Part shown: positions 11,171 to 20,654 of the stretch, in pieces
Layout of the letters: every line of letters begins with the position of its first letter
How positions within the stretch are numbered: position 1 is the first letter of the stretch
Notes under the pieces: generated by a model
Database searches by the model: none
What the model saw: the letters and a program-made list of their open reading frames with translations, nothing else
What the model was told of the DNA's origin: nothing
Translations under genes and position numbers: made by a program
Source of the DNA: Globisporangium splendens
Lineage: Eukaryota > Oomycota > Peronosporomycetes > Pythiales > Pythiaceae
Assembly: GCA_006386115.1 (NCBI GenBank)
Contig: VFIW01000020.1
Coordinates: forward strand, 186,001 to 250,000
Reading direction: 5' to 3'
DNA: 64,000 nucleotides

Positions 11171-13953
11171 CTATTTTTCAAAAAAGGCGGACGCGAGGAG
11201 TTCTCTACAAGCTACAGCGACCGCATCGAGTTCCTCGCCAGCAGCGTTTTCTGCGAGCGCCTTCACCGTCGAGGCAAGAGTCGCTGCATCGAGAAGCGCG
11301 CGCAAGGCGTCAGCACTGAGAAGCGCCTTCAAAATTTCCAATGTCAGAACGACTGCCTCAATGTCTTCCTCGTACAACGGCCATCGAGACAGCGATTCGT
11401 GAAATGCCTGGCCAATGGTTGGCCCCTTAGTCACGCACACGTCCACCACTTGGGGCAACAAACGTGGTTCATTGGCCAGACCAGCCAAGATCAGCAATGT
11501 GTGAGCGTTACCAGAGTCAGCCGTCTCCAGGAGGACTTCAAGATACTGATGGATCCAGAGATGATCAGCAAACTGCAAGAACCAAAATCCAAACAGCAGT
11601 GGTGTAAGTGACAACGCTATAAGAGATGCAAATGGTGGAGTGGCATGTACCTGGAAGTCAAGATCCTGCGCAGCTCCAAGCAAGATACACGCCACGGCTT
11701 CCTGACGTAATCGAAGCGATTTGCCCTTGGCGGAACCGTCGACGATGGAGACGAGAAGCGGGAGCGCAAGATCGTCTGCGTGAGGTCCGACGAACTTTCC
11801 ACTGGCGGAAGCGATGCGCGTAACAGCTGAAACAATGCGATTTGCAGTAACCTGAGTTGATCAAAAAGCAGAACAAGGTTAGCAATCAGTTCCTGCAAAA
11901 ACGCTTGATACACAAAACGAACGCCACATTCCAACGCACCTTCGTGTACCGATCAAGTTGGGCTAATGCTCGAGTGAGCAAGTCAGCACAGTGTCCAACC
12001 AATTCACGAACTTCGTCGTCGGCATCTGGCTTCTTTCCGGTTCTCAGAACGTGAACAGCATCTCCGTAGATGCGCGGGTCAGCCAGCTTGGTTGAGGTTG
12101 CCGTAAGGAAGTCTTCTTGATGCACAGCAAAGTTTTCTGCGCCTGCGTTGTACATCCATGCCAGGAACGACTCCACAAGAGCTTGACGGATCTTCGAGCA
12201 GCTTGCTTTGATGGCTCGAAGCTCGTTCTTTTCTAGCTCCGGTGACTTGATTGCACTCTATTGATGCACGCATTCACGGGGATATCAGTAAACGAACGCA
12301 CAACTCGAGATAGCCTACAAGAGAGAAGAGGAAGATCGTCACATTACCTCGAGGCGCGGCATCACAAAGCGGAGCTCGTTGTAAATACTAGCGATTGACC
12401 GAGGAGGCAGACTTGGCACTCGCAAAGCGATGTCGCGGAGCGACTCCACAAGTCCGCTCATAAATTCGAAATCAAGCAGCTTTTTCAATTCGAGACCATG
12501 CAAGCTGCGTGGAAAGAGAGACACACACGTGTTAGCAAAAAACTCGACAAACAATCGACACGCACTCCATACGAACAGTCGCACACTTTACCATGCGACA
12601 AGGGCGTCGACAACAGACTCGACAGCGGTACAGCTTTGGTGGCACGTATAGAGAGCGTGGCACAGAATTGGCAAGACGAGCACAGCCGATGGTCTCCGCG
12701 CTGGAAGGTTCAGCCATGAGCACAACGTGATGGCACATTGGCTGATGTCCTCACTACTCAGACTCTCCAAAAGTTGGCTTGCACCTTCACTGGCACCAAC
12801 GGCATCCTCTTCGTCAGGTTGAAGCGAATCACTCGCTTCGGACACTTCAATTTCTTCCACGAAAGATGGCACTGGGAGAAGCGTGTAGACGTTCGCCGTG
12901 GAAGCGGGGAGCTTGACCTCCACCAGGACTGCAACCGTTGACACCAGCTCCTGCTGGGCAGAGTCTGCGACGCGAGCATCCTTTTCAGTCTTCGATTCGT
13001 TCGCGTACAGCTGGACAAGTGCCATCAGTTGAGGCAACACCTGATGTACAAAATGGTGGTTTTGATGAGCACCTCTGATAAGACAAGCGCACACTAGAAG
13101 CAAGGCTTGATTCGTACCTCTCCGTAGATCATGCGTTCAGCGGCTGGATGCGTTTGACTCGCAACAGAGATGTGCTCGCACGTGGGACGAAGCAAGTAGT
13201 TGATCTTTTGCACCGAGACTTCGTTCAGTTCCGAAGACGCCAACAACTCCGTCATCAGCCACCGGAGCTGCGCCACAACGTCATCGCCTTCAATGTGCTC
13301 TCCAAACGCTTCTAGCGCACGCGTCGACGCCATCAGAGCAACCGTCTACGAGAAAAAAAGCTTCAAGTCAGCAATTGTCAATCATCTACTCAAGGCAAGT
13401 AAGATCGCTACCTTGAGCCCCCGAAAGGCAGTGTCCCAGGAATCAACGTGCAACACAGTCGCAAACGCGGAGCGAAATCGATGCAGCAATGGCAGCATCG
13501 CTTCACGCTCCGTCACATACCGCAAGCTCTGCTCCAGCAGCAATCAGTTCGTTAGCGTCAATCAGTTTCATGCCATCCAACAAGGTGAGCAGTCATGATC
13601 GCGTGGTACCAGTGACGAAGCCGTGATCAACGTTCCAAGCTCCACTTCTTCCTGATGCTCAATATGATACGCTGCAGCTGGGGCGACGTATTCAGCAACA
13701 GCGTCTTCCAATTCAGACACGAGTTGCTGCAGGAACTTGGACGTGGCTTCCAGACCAACCGTCGTTGAGTGGATGCGCTCCTGGATGATTGCTACGACGC
13801 AAATGGCACATCGATCATTGCTCAGCGCATAAAATCAAGGAATTAAGACACAAAGAAGCTCAATTGGTGCGCACTGGAGATGCCGGTGGTCTGCGCTTGC
13901 ATGAGCGAGGCCGCCAGCGCGCGGCGCGGCGCGTTGCTGCTTGGAGGCGCCAT
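11171..13953 (-). CDS. Predicted helical (ARM/HEAT-like) protein, unrecognised
   Basis: A chain of Leu/Ala-rich helical coding blocks runs leftward from ATG 13953 (MAPPSSNAPRRALAASLMQA). Blocks lie at about 13790-13610 (AIIQERIHSTTVGLEATSKF), 13550-13410 (LRYVTEREAMLPLLHRFRSA), 13340-13120 (MASTRALEAFGEHIEGDDVV), 13040-12590 (VLPQLMALVQLYANES), 12500-12345 (KKLLDFEFMSGLVESLRDIA), 12255-11940, 11855-11660 and 11600-11171, ending ACRELLASAFFEK. The pattern of amphipathic helices with few charged turns suggests an armadillo/HEAT solenoid. I could not match it to a specific family; proteasome chaperone, ataxin-10-like and importin-like scaffolds are possibilities only. Exon borders are approximate. 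The gene is convergent with the LamG-like gene. Confidence 0.45.
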
Positions 13954-15155
13954 GTCGGTCAAAAGGTTACGAATGACACGGATGGCTGCTGATTCAGATC
14001 GAGTCACTGTTATTCTCCTCTGATTTAATTCTCAAAGGTTCAATTATGTACCGCGAAGACTCTTTAGTTTGATGTTCTATGAATCAGACCTGCGATCTCC
14101 GTTAAAGAGGAGAGATGCTTCACGGCGACATGTTGTGCCCTCAACCTCTAATTTTTGGGCTTCTATTTTTCTTGATGACAATCCCTCCCGTTGGTTTGAT
14201 TGACGTGGGACAGACAGGCGTGCCACGTTGGTAGTTCTCTACCTTTTGGCTTGAGAACGAGAGAGAGAGAGAGAGAGAGCGAAGAAGAAGAAAGAGGAGG
14301 AATCGAAAGAAAGGCAAGAAGGTGAACAGCGCCGCTACTGTCTCATATGTCGGCCGCCACCCAGGTGTATGTATCTACAGTACCAGCAGCTAGTGCACGT
14401 AGGTGCGTGCAATGGATCGCCGAAGGATTCTTCTTCGAACGAAGATCTGTTCGTGCGCTTCTGCATTTTTTCCAGCACGTTACATCTGTAGCCATAATCG
14501 CAAGTCTCTCTCTCGCATTTTCAAGCTTACTGGTTCTGAAAATTGCTGAACCCAGTCGAAAAAGAACGAGAATCGTAACCAGTGGTTACGCTTTCGTGTG
14601 TGCATTAAAATCGTGCGTGCGGGTCCTAAATGAGCGCAGGTGTAACCCATTTGAACCTGCATTTTTCAGGTAGCAGAAAACAAGAATCGCAACGCATGGT
14701 TACGCTCAAGACGTAACCCTGAGTCTACGAAATTTGGCCAATGATCGCGAGAGAAACGCATTTGAACCTGCGGTGCATCCATTTTCAGCCAATCATGGTG
14801 TGCGCAATGATGGGTTGGGTGGGTTGTGACATCGTGGGGGCCAGTGGAAGCTTCGATGGCGCTGCGCATATCGCAGGGGGAAGCGGCTGAACGGGGGATG
14901 AGAGCGGCAACTGCGCTTTTCCGCCCACGGCAGGCGACGAAGAGAAGAGGCGCCGCAGGCAGGGAATGGCAGGTGGCTTCGCCTTTTTCTCCGACCTCTG
15001 TGGAGCCAAAAAAGAACAATCGCCGCTGTTCCCACACAACGCAAAGCGGGGCGGCGGAGCCATTCAGGAGAGAGAAGAAAAAGTGAGCCATCTCTTCTGT
15101 GAAGAGGGGACGAACGCACCAATATTACGACCGCGAGTGGCTTCCTGTTGTCATA
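13954..15155. other. Intergenic region with GA microsatellite and imperfect direct repeat
   Basis: I see no convincing gene here; the open frames present lack codon bias or family motifs. It contains a (GA)n tract at about 14261-14279 and an imperfect duplication of about 110 bp, listed separately. The right part (14820-15155) is the presumed promoter and 5' UTR of the heat shock factor gene. Confidence 0.6.
14565..14782. repeat. Imperfect direct duplication, about 110 bp per unit
   Basis: Unit 1 (about 14565-14672) and unit 2 (about 14680-14782) share an ordered set of blocks. Each has 'AGAATCG(T/C)AAC', then 'TGGTTACGCT', a spacer, then 'CATTTGAACCTGC', then 'CATTTTTCAG' or 'CCATTTTCAG'. 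The unit ends resemble an intron acceptor but no coding exon can be tied to them. Confidence 0.5.
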
Positions 15156-17264
15156 ATGGGCAAAGCTGCAGCGACGAAGACGACGGCTGATGGCCATGAA
15201 ACAGCTGCGACGAAACGGCAGCGTCAGATGGACGTCTCCCACGTGACGAATGGAACCGAGCGTTCACATGAGCAGGAGAATGGCGACGGCGCAGAGCCAC
15301 ACGTCACTAAGCATACGACTCTGAGCCACAGCGGTGAGGCGGCAACTAATAAGCAGAAGAGCAAGAAGAAGAAATCGAAGTCCCCGCACGCGGCGAGCGA
15401 AGACGCGAAGATGAACGAGGAGGAGGAGTCAGGCATCCCCGCGTCGATTAAGATCCGCGTGCTTGCGGCGCCGACCACCACGCGGCCGGCCGAAGTCGTC
15501 GAAGCAGACGACGCGGAACCTATGGACGACGCCGACAGACACGAGGAAGACGAGGACGAGGTGCATGCGGAGGCGCTGCGCATCGACGCGCTGACTTCGC
15601 CAACGTCCGTCGCGTCGGCGCCGACGTCCCCCGCCGACGCCAGTGGGCTGGACACACCGAATGGGAGCGAAGGGTTCACTGTGATCACACCAGGCGGCAC
15701 TGTGTCGTTGTCCTCGAAGAGAAGACGCTTGGAGGACCCGCCGATGTTCTTGGAGAAGACGTACGAGATGCTCGAGAAGTGTGCGCCGGAAGTTGCGGCG
15801 TGGTCCACGCCCCTGGGCGACAGCTTCATCGTGAAGAAGCCGATCGCGTTCGCCGAGCACGTGATCCCCGTGTACTTCAAGCACAAGAACTTTAGCTCGT
15901 TCGTGCGGCAGCTCAACTTTTACGGGTTCCGCAAAGTGCGCGTCGACGCCGAGACCGCCGCGAACGTGGACCCGAAGGAGTGGTGGGAGTTCCGCCACGA
16001 CAAGTTTGTGCGCGGCCGCAAGGATCTGCTGCGCGAGATCAAGCGCCGCACGATCGCCGACGGTCGCTCGACGATCGAGCGCGCCGAGATGGACGAGCTA
16101 CGTACCGAAGTCGCCGGGCTGCGCGAACAAGTGCAGCAGCTCAACAAGCACATGATGAGTATGATGCAGGTCATGATGGCGCGCGGACCAAGTGGTAGCA
16201 GCTCTGCCTTGTCTTCACATCGCCATGAACGTCCAACGACACCATCGTCATCGTCAGCATCCACTCAGCAGCAAACGCTGCCGTCGATGGGAGGTCACGG
16301 CCATACGCTCCTGCAATTCCACCATCAGGGACTGCCACCATCGGGCGGTGTGTCAGGATCAAAAAGCTCGCAAGCAGCAGTGATCCCGGGATCCATTAGT
16401 CGCAGCACCAGCGGCGGAAGTGCGTCACACGACAAGCCAACCCCTGCGTCAACGTACCAGTTGCGTCCATTGCAGTCGGTGATACCAAGTGTCCACCATC
16501 TGTCCATCTCAGCGAGTCATCTGAGTCCCGTAGTGTCCATCCGGAGTGGACCAGGGAGTGCACCCGCCGGCACATCGTACGTGGACCGCGTGAACTGGGA
16601 TTCCTATGCCACCACACGAAACAATCTGTACGACCAGCAGCAGAATCACCATCAGCAGCGATTTCCGAACGCGTATCCCACCAGTGGCGGCAGTGGAAGT
16701 CTCAGTGGTGATCGATCAAGCATGGTCATGCCAGGACTCAAGCGCGCGCGTGGTGACGAGGCTGCGTACTCGAGTAATACGACAACAGCGACACATCGAA
16801 GCGGAAGCACACCCGATGCCGCCGTGCGGCAGCTCAGCATGACGGCGTCGCAGACCCGCAGTGAGCTGCTCGACTGCATCATTGCTCGCATCCTGGGCTT
16901 CATCCGCATCCAGCAGAACCACGCGCCAAGTGAGGTTGATGCCGTCGCCGACGCCGTCGTGTCGGACATTCAGCAGCTCCTCGCTCGTGTCCAAGAACCC
17001 AGTTCCCCCGCACTTGGACGAGCACAGCAGGGGCACTCAGAGGCTGCGTGTATGTATCGCGTCGAGATCCTCAAGTTCATCTCGCGGGAACTCCCACGTG
17101 CCGTGCAGGACTCCGTGGAGAAGCGGATCCCACCGCATGTGAAGAAGTCGCTGAACCGCTCGCTGCTGGCGCTGCTGGTGCAGAAGGCGCAGGCCGCACT
17201 GGAGCACCAGATGCGCGTCGAGACCTCGCCAACGCCGCATTCCGTCAGCGGCTCCCAGCGATAG
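15156..17264 (+). CDS. Heat shock factor-type transcription factor
   Basis: A single-exon gene encoding 702 aa. The HSF DNA-binding domain covers about residues 194-290: PPMFLEKTYEMLEKC, FIVKKPIAFAEHVIPVYF, the recognition helix NFSSFVRQLNFYGFRKV and the closing WWEFRHDKFVRGRKDLL. This is the canonical HSF recognition helix, so binding to nGAAn repeats is expected. A heptad segment (MDELRTEVAGLREQVQQLNK, about 310-338) follows and should give oligomerisation. The N-terminal 190 residues are acidic and Lys-rich, with a KKKK stretch. A long Ser/Gly/His/Gln-rich tail ends with a helical region (ELLDCIIARILGFIRI; MYRVEILKFISRELPR) that could be regulatory. I chose ATG 15156 rather than 15099 because the upstream extension is not HSF-like. 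It is convergent with the CDC6-like gene, 143 bp between stops. Confidence 0.92.
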   Translation: MGKAAATKTTADGHETAATKRQRQMDVSHVTNGTERSHEQENGDGAEPHVTKHTTLSHSGEAATNKQKSKKKKSKSPHAASEDAKMNEEEESGIPASIKIRVLAAPTTTRPAEVVEADDAEPMDDADRHEEDEDEVHAEALRIDALTSPTSVASAPTSPADASGLDTPNGSEGFTVITPGGTVSLSSKRRRLEDPPMFLEKTYEMLEKCAPEVAAWSTPLGDSFIVKKPIAFAEHVIPVYFKHKNFSSFVRQLNFYGFRKVRVDAETAANVDPKEWWEFRHDKFVRGRKDLLREIKRRTIADGRSTIERAEMDELRTEVAGLREQVQQLNKHMMSMMQVMMARGPSGSSSALSSHRHERPTTPSSSSASTQQQTLPSMGGHGHTLLQFHHQGLPPSGGVSGSKSSQAAVIPGSISRSTSGGSASHDKPTPASTYQLRPLQSVIPSVHHLSISASHLSPVVSIRSGPGSAPAGTSYVDRVNWDSYATTRNNLYDQQQNHHQQRFPNAYPTSGGSGSLSGDRSSMVMPGLKRARGDEAAYSSNTTTATHRSGSTPDAAVRQLSMTASQTRSELLDCIIARILGFIRIQQNHAPSEVDAVADAVVSDIQQLLARVQEPSSPALGRAQQGHSEAACMYRVEILKFISRELPRAVQDSVEKRIPPHVKKSLNRSLLALLVQKAQAALEHQMRVETSPTPHSVSGSQR

Positions 17265-17407
17265 ACAACAGAAGAGTTTCAGTCCCTCATGCATGCACTA
17301 TTATCCGAATTTGGTTTTCCTTCACACGACAAGCTCCTATTAACGTTAAAATTTGATAAACGCGGTTAAAATTCTCTTTGCTCTGTGGTTGTTGTCAACC
17401 CATTAAC

Positions 17408-19312
17408 TTACTTGTGCTGTTGCGCGAGCATGCAGAGCAACGGATCATCCTGCATGGCTCGAATGACGATGTCCATCGTCACGGACGACGTCAGCTTGGC
17501 TTTCCAGAAGTTGAGTTTCGTGGACACGCGCGCAGCCCGCTTCACCAGCGCGTAGCACTCGAGCGACGCAAGGTGCACCTGCAGGTCGTCGCGCTTGAAG
17601 AGCGGCATCCACGCGAACGCCGGCGTCGCACGCAGATGCGCGAGCTCCTGACTCACGCGTGTCATATCGCAAGCTTTGCTGCCGTCGCTCGGCGCGATCG
17701 ACGTGATCACGTACAGCAGGATCTTGGGCAAGCGAGGCAGCTGGCACACGTCGCGGGCGGGACCCGCTGTTAATGCCGCGCTTGAGCACGCGAGCACGTC
17801 GCGAAGCGTGATCTTGAGGTGCTCATCGGTAAATCTATCGGCAATGTTGCCGGCAGCGGATTCTGTGCTGCGACGCAGGCTGAAGCGAGCGCATTGCTGT
17901 AGTAAACTAATCGCACGACGCACGTCGCCATCGCGCGACGCGACTTTGCGCGCAATCAGTTCGACGCCACGCTGCTCGATGAGTGTGTCCGCTTCGCACT
18001 TGTTGTCACGGCCGCCAGGAGCAGCAAACGTGCTCTCGACGTACGCGTTGAGAATCGCAAACAAGTCGCTGTATGTGTACGCTGGGAAGAGCACTTGTGG
18101 CACATTGTGGTCTTTTGGGAGGAAGCTCGAGATCTGCGTGTGCATGTCGACGCCGTTCATAATGCCGAGGAACGTGAAGGTGGACGACGGCAGTTCGGAC
18201 CACGCGACCAGGAAGCGCAGCACTTCTTGCACGCGCTTCTGCATCGCAGGCGGCATGCGCAGCAACTGGTCGAGCTCATCGAGCACCAGGACACTCTCAC
18301 ACTTGGTCGGCTTTCTCGCGGACACGTCTTGCAGAAACTCGTCGAGGAGGTACGGGTCCAGGTATGGGAGCTTCCATGGCGAGTGGACACGAAGCTGGGC
18401 ATCGATCTCCGCGTACAGCGCGGTGGGGTTGACGTACGTGCTGCAGTTGAGTCGGATGATGGCGTTCGCAGGGCAACGGCGCTCGTAGTCGCTGAGCAGC
18501 TCCTTGACCGAGGATGATTTGCCCGTGCCCGGAGGTCCGACGATGAAGATGCTTCGCTTTCTTTGCTGGTTTGGATCGTTGTCACCATACAGGATGGACG
18601 CAATTGTCTCCTTCTCTGCACTTCGGCCCACAACGGGGAGCTGCTTTTGTGCCGCGCAAGAACCAGCGATGCGCTGAAGCATACCCGCCCGGTCATTCGT
18701 TCGTGGAGAGGAAGCTGGGCTGAGCGTTTGAGGCGCAAGGTCCTCAACGCTCGAGTCTGACAGCACGCCACCACTTGATGCGTAAGTGAGTGAGCGTCGA
18801 ATGTGCGGGCGCTTGCGGGACGCTTCTGGAGTTGGAGCGTTCGATGGAGTGGTCTTCTGCACGTTCAGCTTGGTCTGTTTCGAATTCGGGGAAATGTAAT
18901 CCAGAATCGATTGCGCTTTCGTTGCTACTGCTTCATCAGCTTTCATCGGCGCTGCCTGGGTATCCACCGTCAGCATTGGTCTCTTCGCCGGAGTCTTGAA
19001 CCAAGCCATGCTATCTTGATGCGCATCATTTGTGGACTGAATCTGCTGCTCTTGCTCTCGGCGTTCCGCGTGCAGCTTGGTCTTCTTCGAGTTCGGCGAA
19101 ACATAGTCCAGAATCGGTTTCTTGTCAGCTAGCGAAGCTGTTTGAGGACACGACACCGTCGGGACCGCCGTTTGTGTCACAACCACGCGGAGCTTGCGCT
19201 TCTTCGGGTGCGACTTTGGCTGCGGCTGGTCTGGCGCTGACGCCATCGCAACACCACTGAGATGCTGCTGTCGCACCTGAGTCCATGCGCTGATCTGCGA
19301 GCGCGTCCGCAT
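17408..19312 (-). CDS. CDC6/ORC1-type AAA+ replication initiator
   Basis: CDC6/ORC1 AAA+ ATPases bind origins with ORC and load the MCM2-7 helicase in G1. The single-exon product is 634 aa from ATG 19312, with no upstream in-frame ATG seen. An N-terminal tail of about 190 residues is basic and disordered. The AAA+ core follows: PVVGRSAEKETIASIL, Walker A VGPPGTGKSSSVKELL (about residue 256), Walker B VLVLDELDQLL (about 340), the sensor region TFTFLGIMNGVDM and the lid DVRRAISLLQQCARF. A winged-helix-like C-terminus is present (ALTAGPARDVCQLPRLPKI onward). The tail contains two copies of an ILDY(V/I)SPNSK(K/Q)TKL motif and several SP/TP sites. The short N-terminus and lack of a BAH domain favour CDC6 over ORC1, but CDC6 and ORC1 overlap in sequence and I cannot separate them with certainty. 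Confidence 0.82.
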   Translation of the reverse strand: MRTRSQISAWTQVRQQHLSGVAMASAPDQPQPKSHPKKRKLRVVVTQTAVPTVSCPQTASLADKKPILDYVSPNSKKTKLHAERREQEQQIQSTNDAHQDSMAWFKTPAKRPMLTVDTQAAPMKADEAVATKAQSILDYISPNSKQTKLNVQKTTPSNAPTPEASRKRPHIRRSLTYASSGGVLSDSSVEDLAPQTLSPASSPRTNDRAGMLQRIAGSCAAQKQLPVVGRSAEKETIASILYGDNDPNQQRKRSIFIVGPPGTGKSSSVKELLSDYERRCPANAIIRLNCSTYVNPTALYAEIDAQLRVHSPWKLPYLDPYLLDEFLQDVSARKPTKCESVLVLDELDQLLRMPPAMQKRVQEVLRFLVAWSELPSSTFTFLGIMNGVDMHTQISSFLPKDHNVPQVLFPAYTYSDLFAILNAYVESTFAAPGGRDNKCEADTLIEQRGVELIARKVASRDGDVRRAISLLQQCARFSLRRSTESAAGNIADRFTDEHLKITLRDVLACSSAALTAGPARDVCQLPRLPKILLYVITSIAPSDGSKACDMTRVSQELAHLRATPAFAWMPLFKRDDLQVHLASLECYALVKRAARVSTKLNFWKAKLTSSVTMDIVIRAMQDDPLLCMLAQQHK

Positions 19313-19418
19313 TCTGTGTGTGTAGAGAGAGAGAGGATCGAGCGCGTTGATGTGCGCAGCGCGAGGCACTTGACCGTGTGAACTGCATGTTCAGTGCAGT
19401 AGGGGTGAACGGCTGGGA

Positions 19419-19475
19419 GCGCGCCAAAACGAGAGCGACCAATCAGCGACCAGGATCTGCGCGTTCTCCCGCCAA
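19419..19475 (-). promoter_or_regulatory. E2F-like sites and CCAAT box upstream of the CDC6-like gene
   Basis: On the gene's strand, TTTTGGCGCGC (19419-19429) fits the E2F consensus TTTSSCGC. TTGGCGGGAG (19466-19475) fits the second common form TTSGCGGGAA with one mismatch. Between them is GATTGG, a reversed CCAAT box (about 19438-19443). They lie 107-163 bp upstream of the start codon. Cell-cycle control is inferred from the motifs, not shown. Confidence 0.55.
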
Positions 19476-19730
19476 CTCACATGGATCATCTCCATTAAAA
19501 CCGGTTGCATTTTACGGCTTTAATAGAATGTGAATCAGGCTGCATCACGCAACTTTGTCTCCCTGTGTCCGAGCTCAACATATTTTAGTACTTCGATCAT
19601 TACAAAAATGGTGCACTCTCTATTAAATATGATGACGATACAGGCTGAATGAGCTCCTCCTTGGTGCTGCTGGCTGCTCTAAAACTACAAAACTGTGGAG
19701 AACTTTCATGCTCTTGATGAAGGCTTCTCT

Positions 19731-20654
19731 TTATACTCGAAGGCAGTACTTGCAGCCAGGGTGGGTGTGCAAAGTGGACGTCGCGTCCTCGGTCGTGGCG
19801 TCAGCGATTAGCTTGAGGTGGTGGATCCGCGATGTGAGCAATGGATGCGCCGTGTCCCCCAGGTAGTTGCCCTGCTTCGTGATCATGTGCGTGTTGAGCA
19901 ACGTGCGCAACTCGCAGTTGCGCGACAGTTTGCGCTCAAAGCAGTTGATGCCGCCGTGCGCATATCCACGTTCGGCCGCGACGTGGTCGGCTTCGTGCTC
20001 GATGCGCCACGAGAGGAACGTGTTGCCGCCGACCAGGGAGAGGCACCCGAACGCCGACGCGAGCACCTTGTTCGGGATCTTCTTGATCAGGTAGCAGCAG
20101 GTCACCATCGACAGAGGCAAAAAAGTGCCGGAGATGACCGAGTGGTTCTTGGCGATGTGCGCGCTCTCGTGCGCGAGCACAAAGTTGATCTCGTCCTTGC
20201 CTGGGAGATCGTACTTCTTGCGCATCTCAGGTGTCGCGTGGAAGGCTTCGTAGAGCTCCACTGGGAGGATGATGCACGCGCCGCGGCGTCCGATCGTCAC
20301 ATTTGCGCCCATGGATGCGCCCGCAGTCTCTTCGCCCACGCGGATCGACAGTCTCTCAGGGTTCTTCACACCAACATGTGCCGCAACGTTGCGGACATTG
20401 ATCGCAAACGGGTCTCGACGGTCGAGTTCGACCGAATCGGAACCCTGAGCCAGGCTCAGGGAGAAGTCGCTGGTCGGCTCGGCAATCGGGTACGACGAGA
20501 ACGCGTACATGGCGAGCGCCGACGCGCCGATGAATCGTCTCGAGAACGCCGCAGTGGACATCATGGCTCGTACGCGCTGGATCGTAATTCGCAAAATGGA
20601 CTGCGCGGGCATGGCGACCTTATCGCCATTGCGCGCGTCCGGACGATACGCCAT
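19731..20654 (-). CDS. M48-family zinc metallopeptidase
   Basis: Single exon, 307 aa. The zinc motif HESAH (LAHESAHIAKNHS, about residues 160-172) and the downstream EHEADHVAAERG, which supplies the third ligand Glu and the conserved Asp, are those of M48 (Ste24/HtpX/OMA1) peptidases. A hydrophobic segment between them (GTFLPLSMVTCCYLIKKI) could sit in a membrane, as M48 enzymes often do. The basic N-terminus (SILRITIQRVRAMMSTAAF), low in acidic residues and followed by a hydrophobic stretch, suggests mitochondrial import, in which case an OMA1-like quality-control role is possible. An unusual C-terminus ends HTHPGCKYCLRV. Two further in-frame Mets are possible starts. Confidence 0.75.
   Translation of the reverse strand: MAYRPDARNGDKVAMPAQSILRITIQRVRAMMSTAAFSRRFIGASALAMYAFSSYPIAEPTSDFSLSLAQGSDSVELDRRDPFAINVRNVAAHVGVKNPERLSIRVGEETAGASMGANVTIGRRGACIILPVELYEAFHATPEMRKKYDLPGKDEINFVLAHESAHIAKNHSVISGTFLPLSMVTCCYLIKKIPNKVLASAFGCLSLVGGNTFLSWRIEHEADHVAAERGYAHGGINCFERKLSRNCELRTLLNTHMITKQGNYLGDTAHPLLTSRIHHLKLIADATTEDATSTLHTHPGCKYCLRV

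Noticed and set aside
14420..14440. Possible heat shock element near TTCTTCGAACGAAG
   Set aside because: The spacing between TTC and GAA units does not fit the 5-bp HSE period.
14347..14673. 108-aa plus-strand open frame before the HSF gene
   Set aside because: No motif, overlaps the imperfect duplication, and composition is unlike a protein.
14640..14775. GGTTCAAAT-like T-loop sequences on the minus strand
   Set aside because: No five-base T-stem or acceptor stem can be formed, so no tRNA gene.
19313..19369. Longer N-terminus of the CDC6-like protein
   Set aside because: The frame opens with GTG; ATG 19312 is the first real start.
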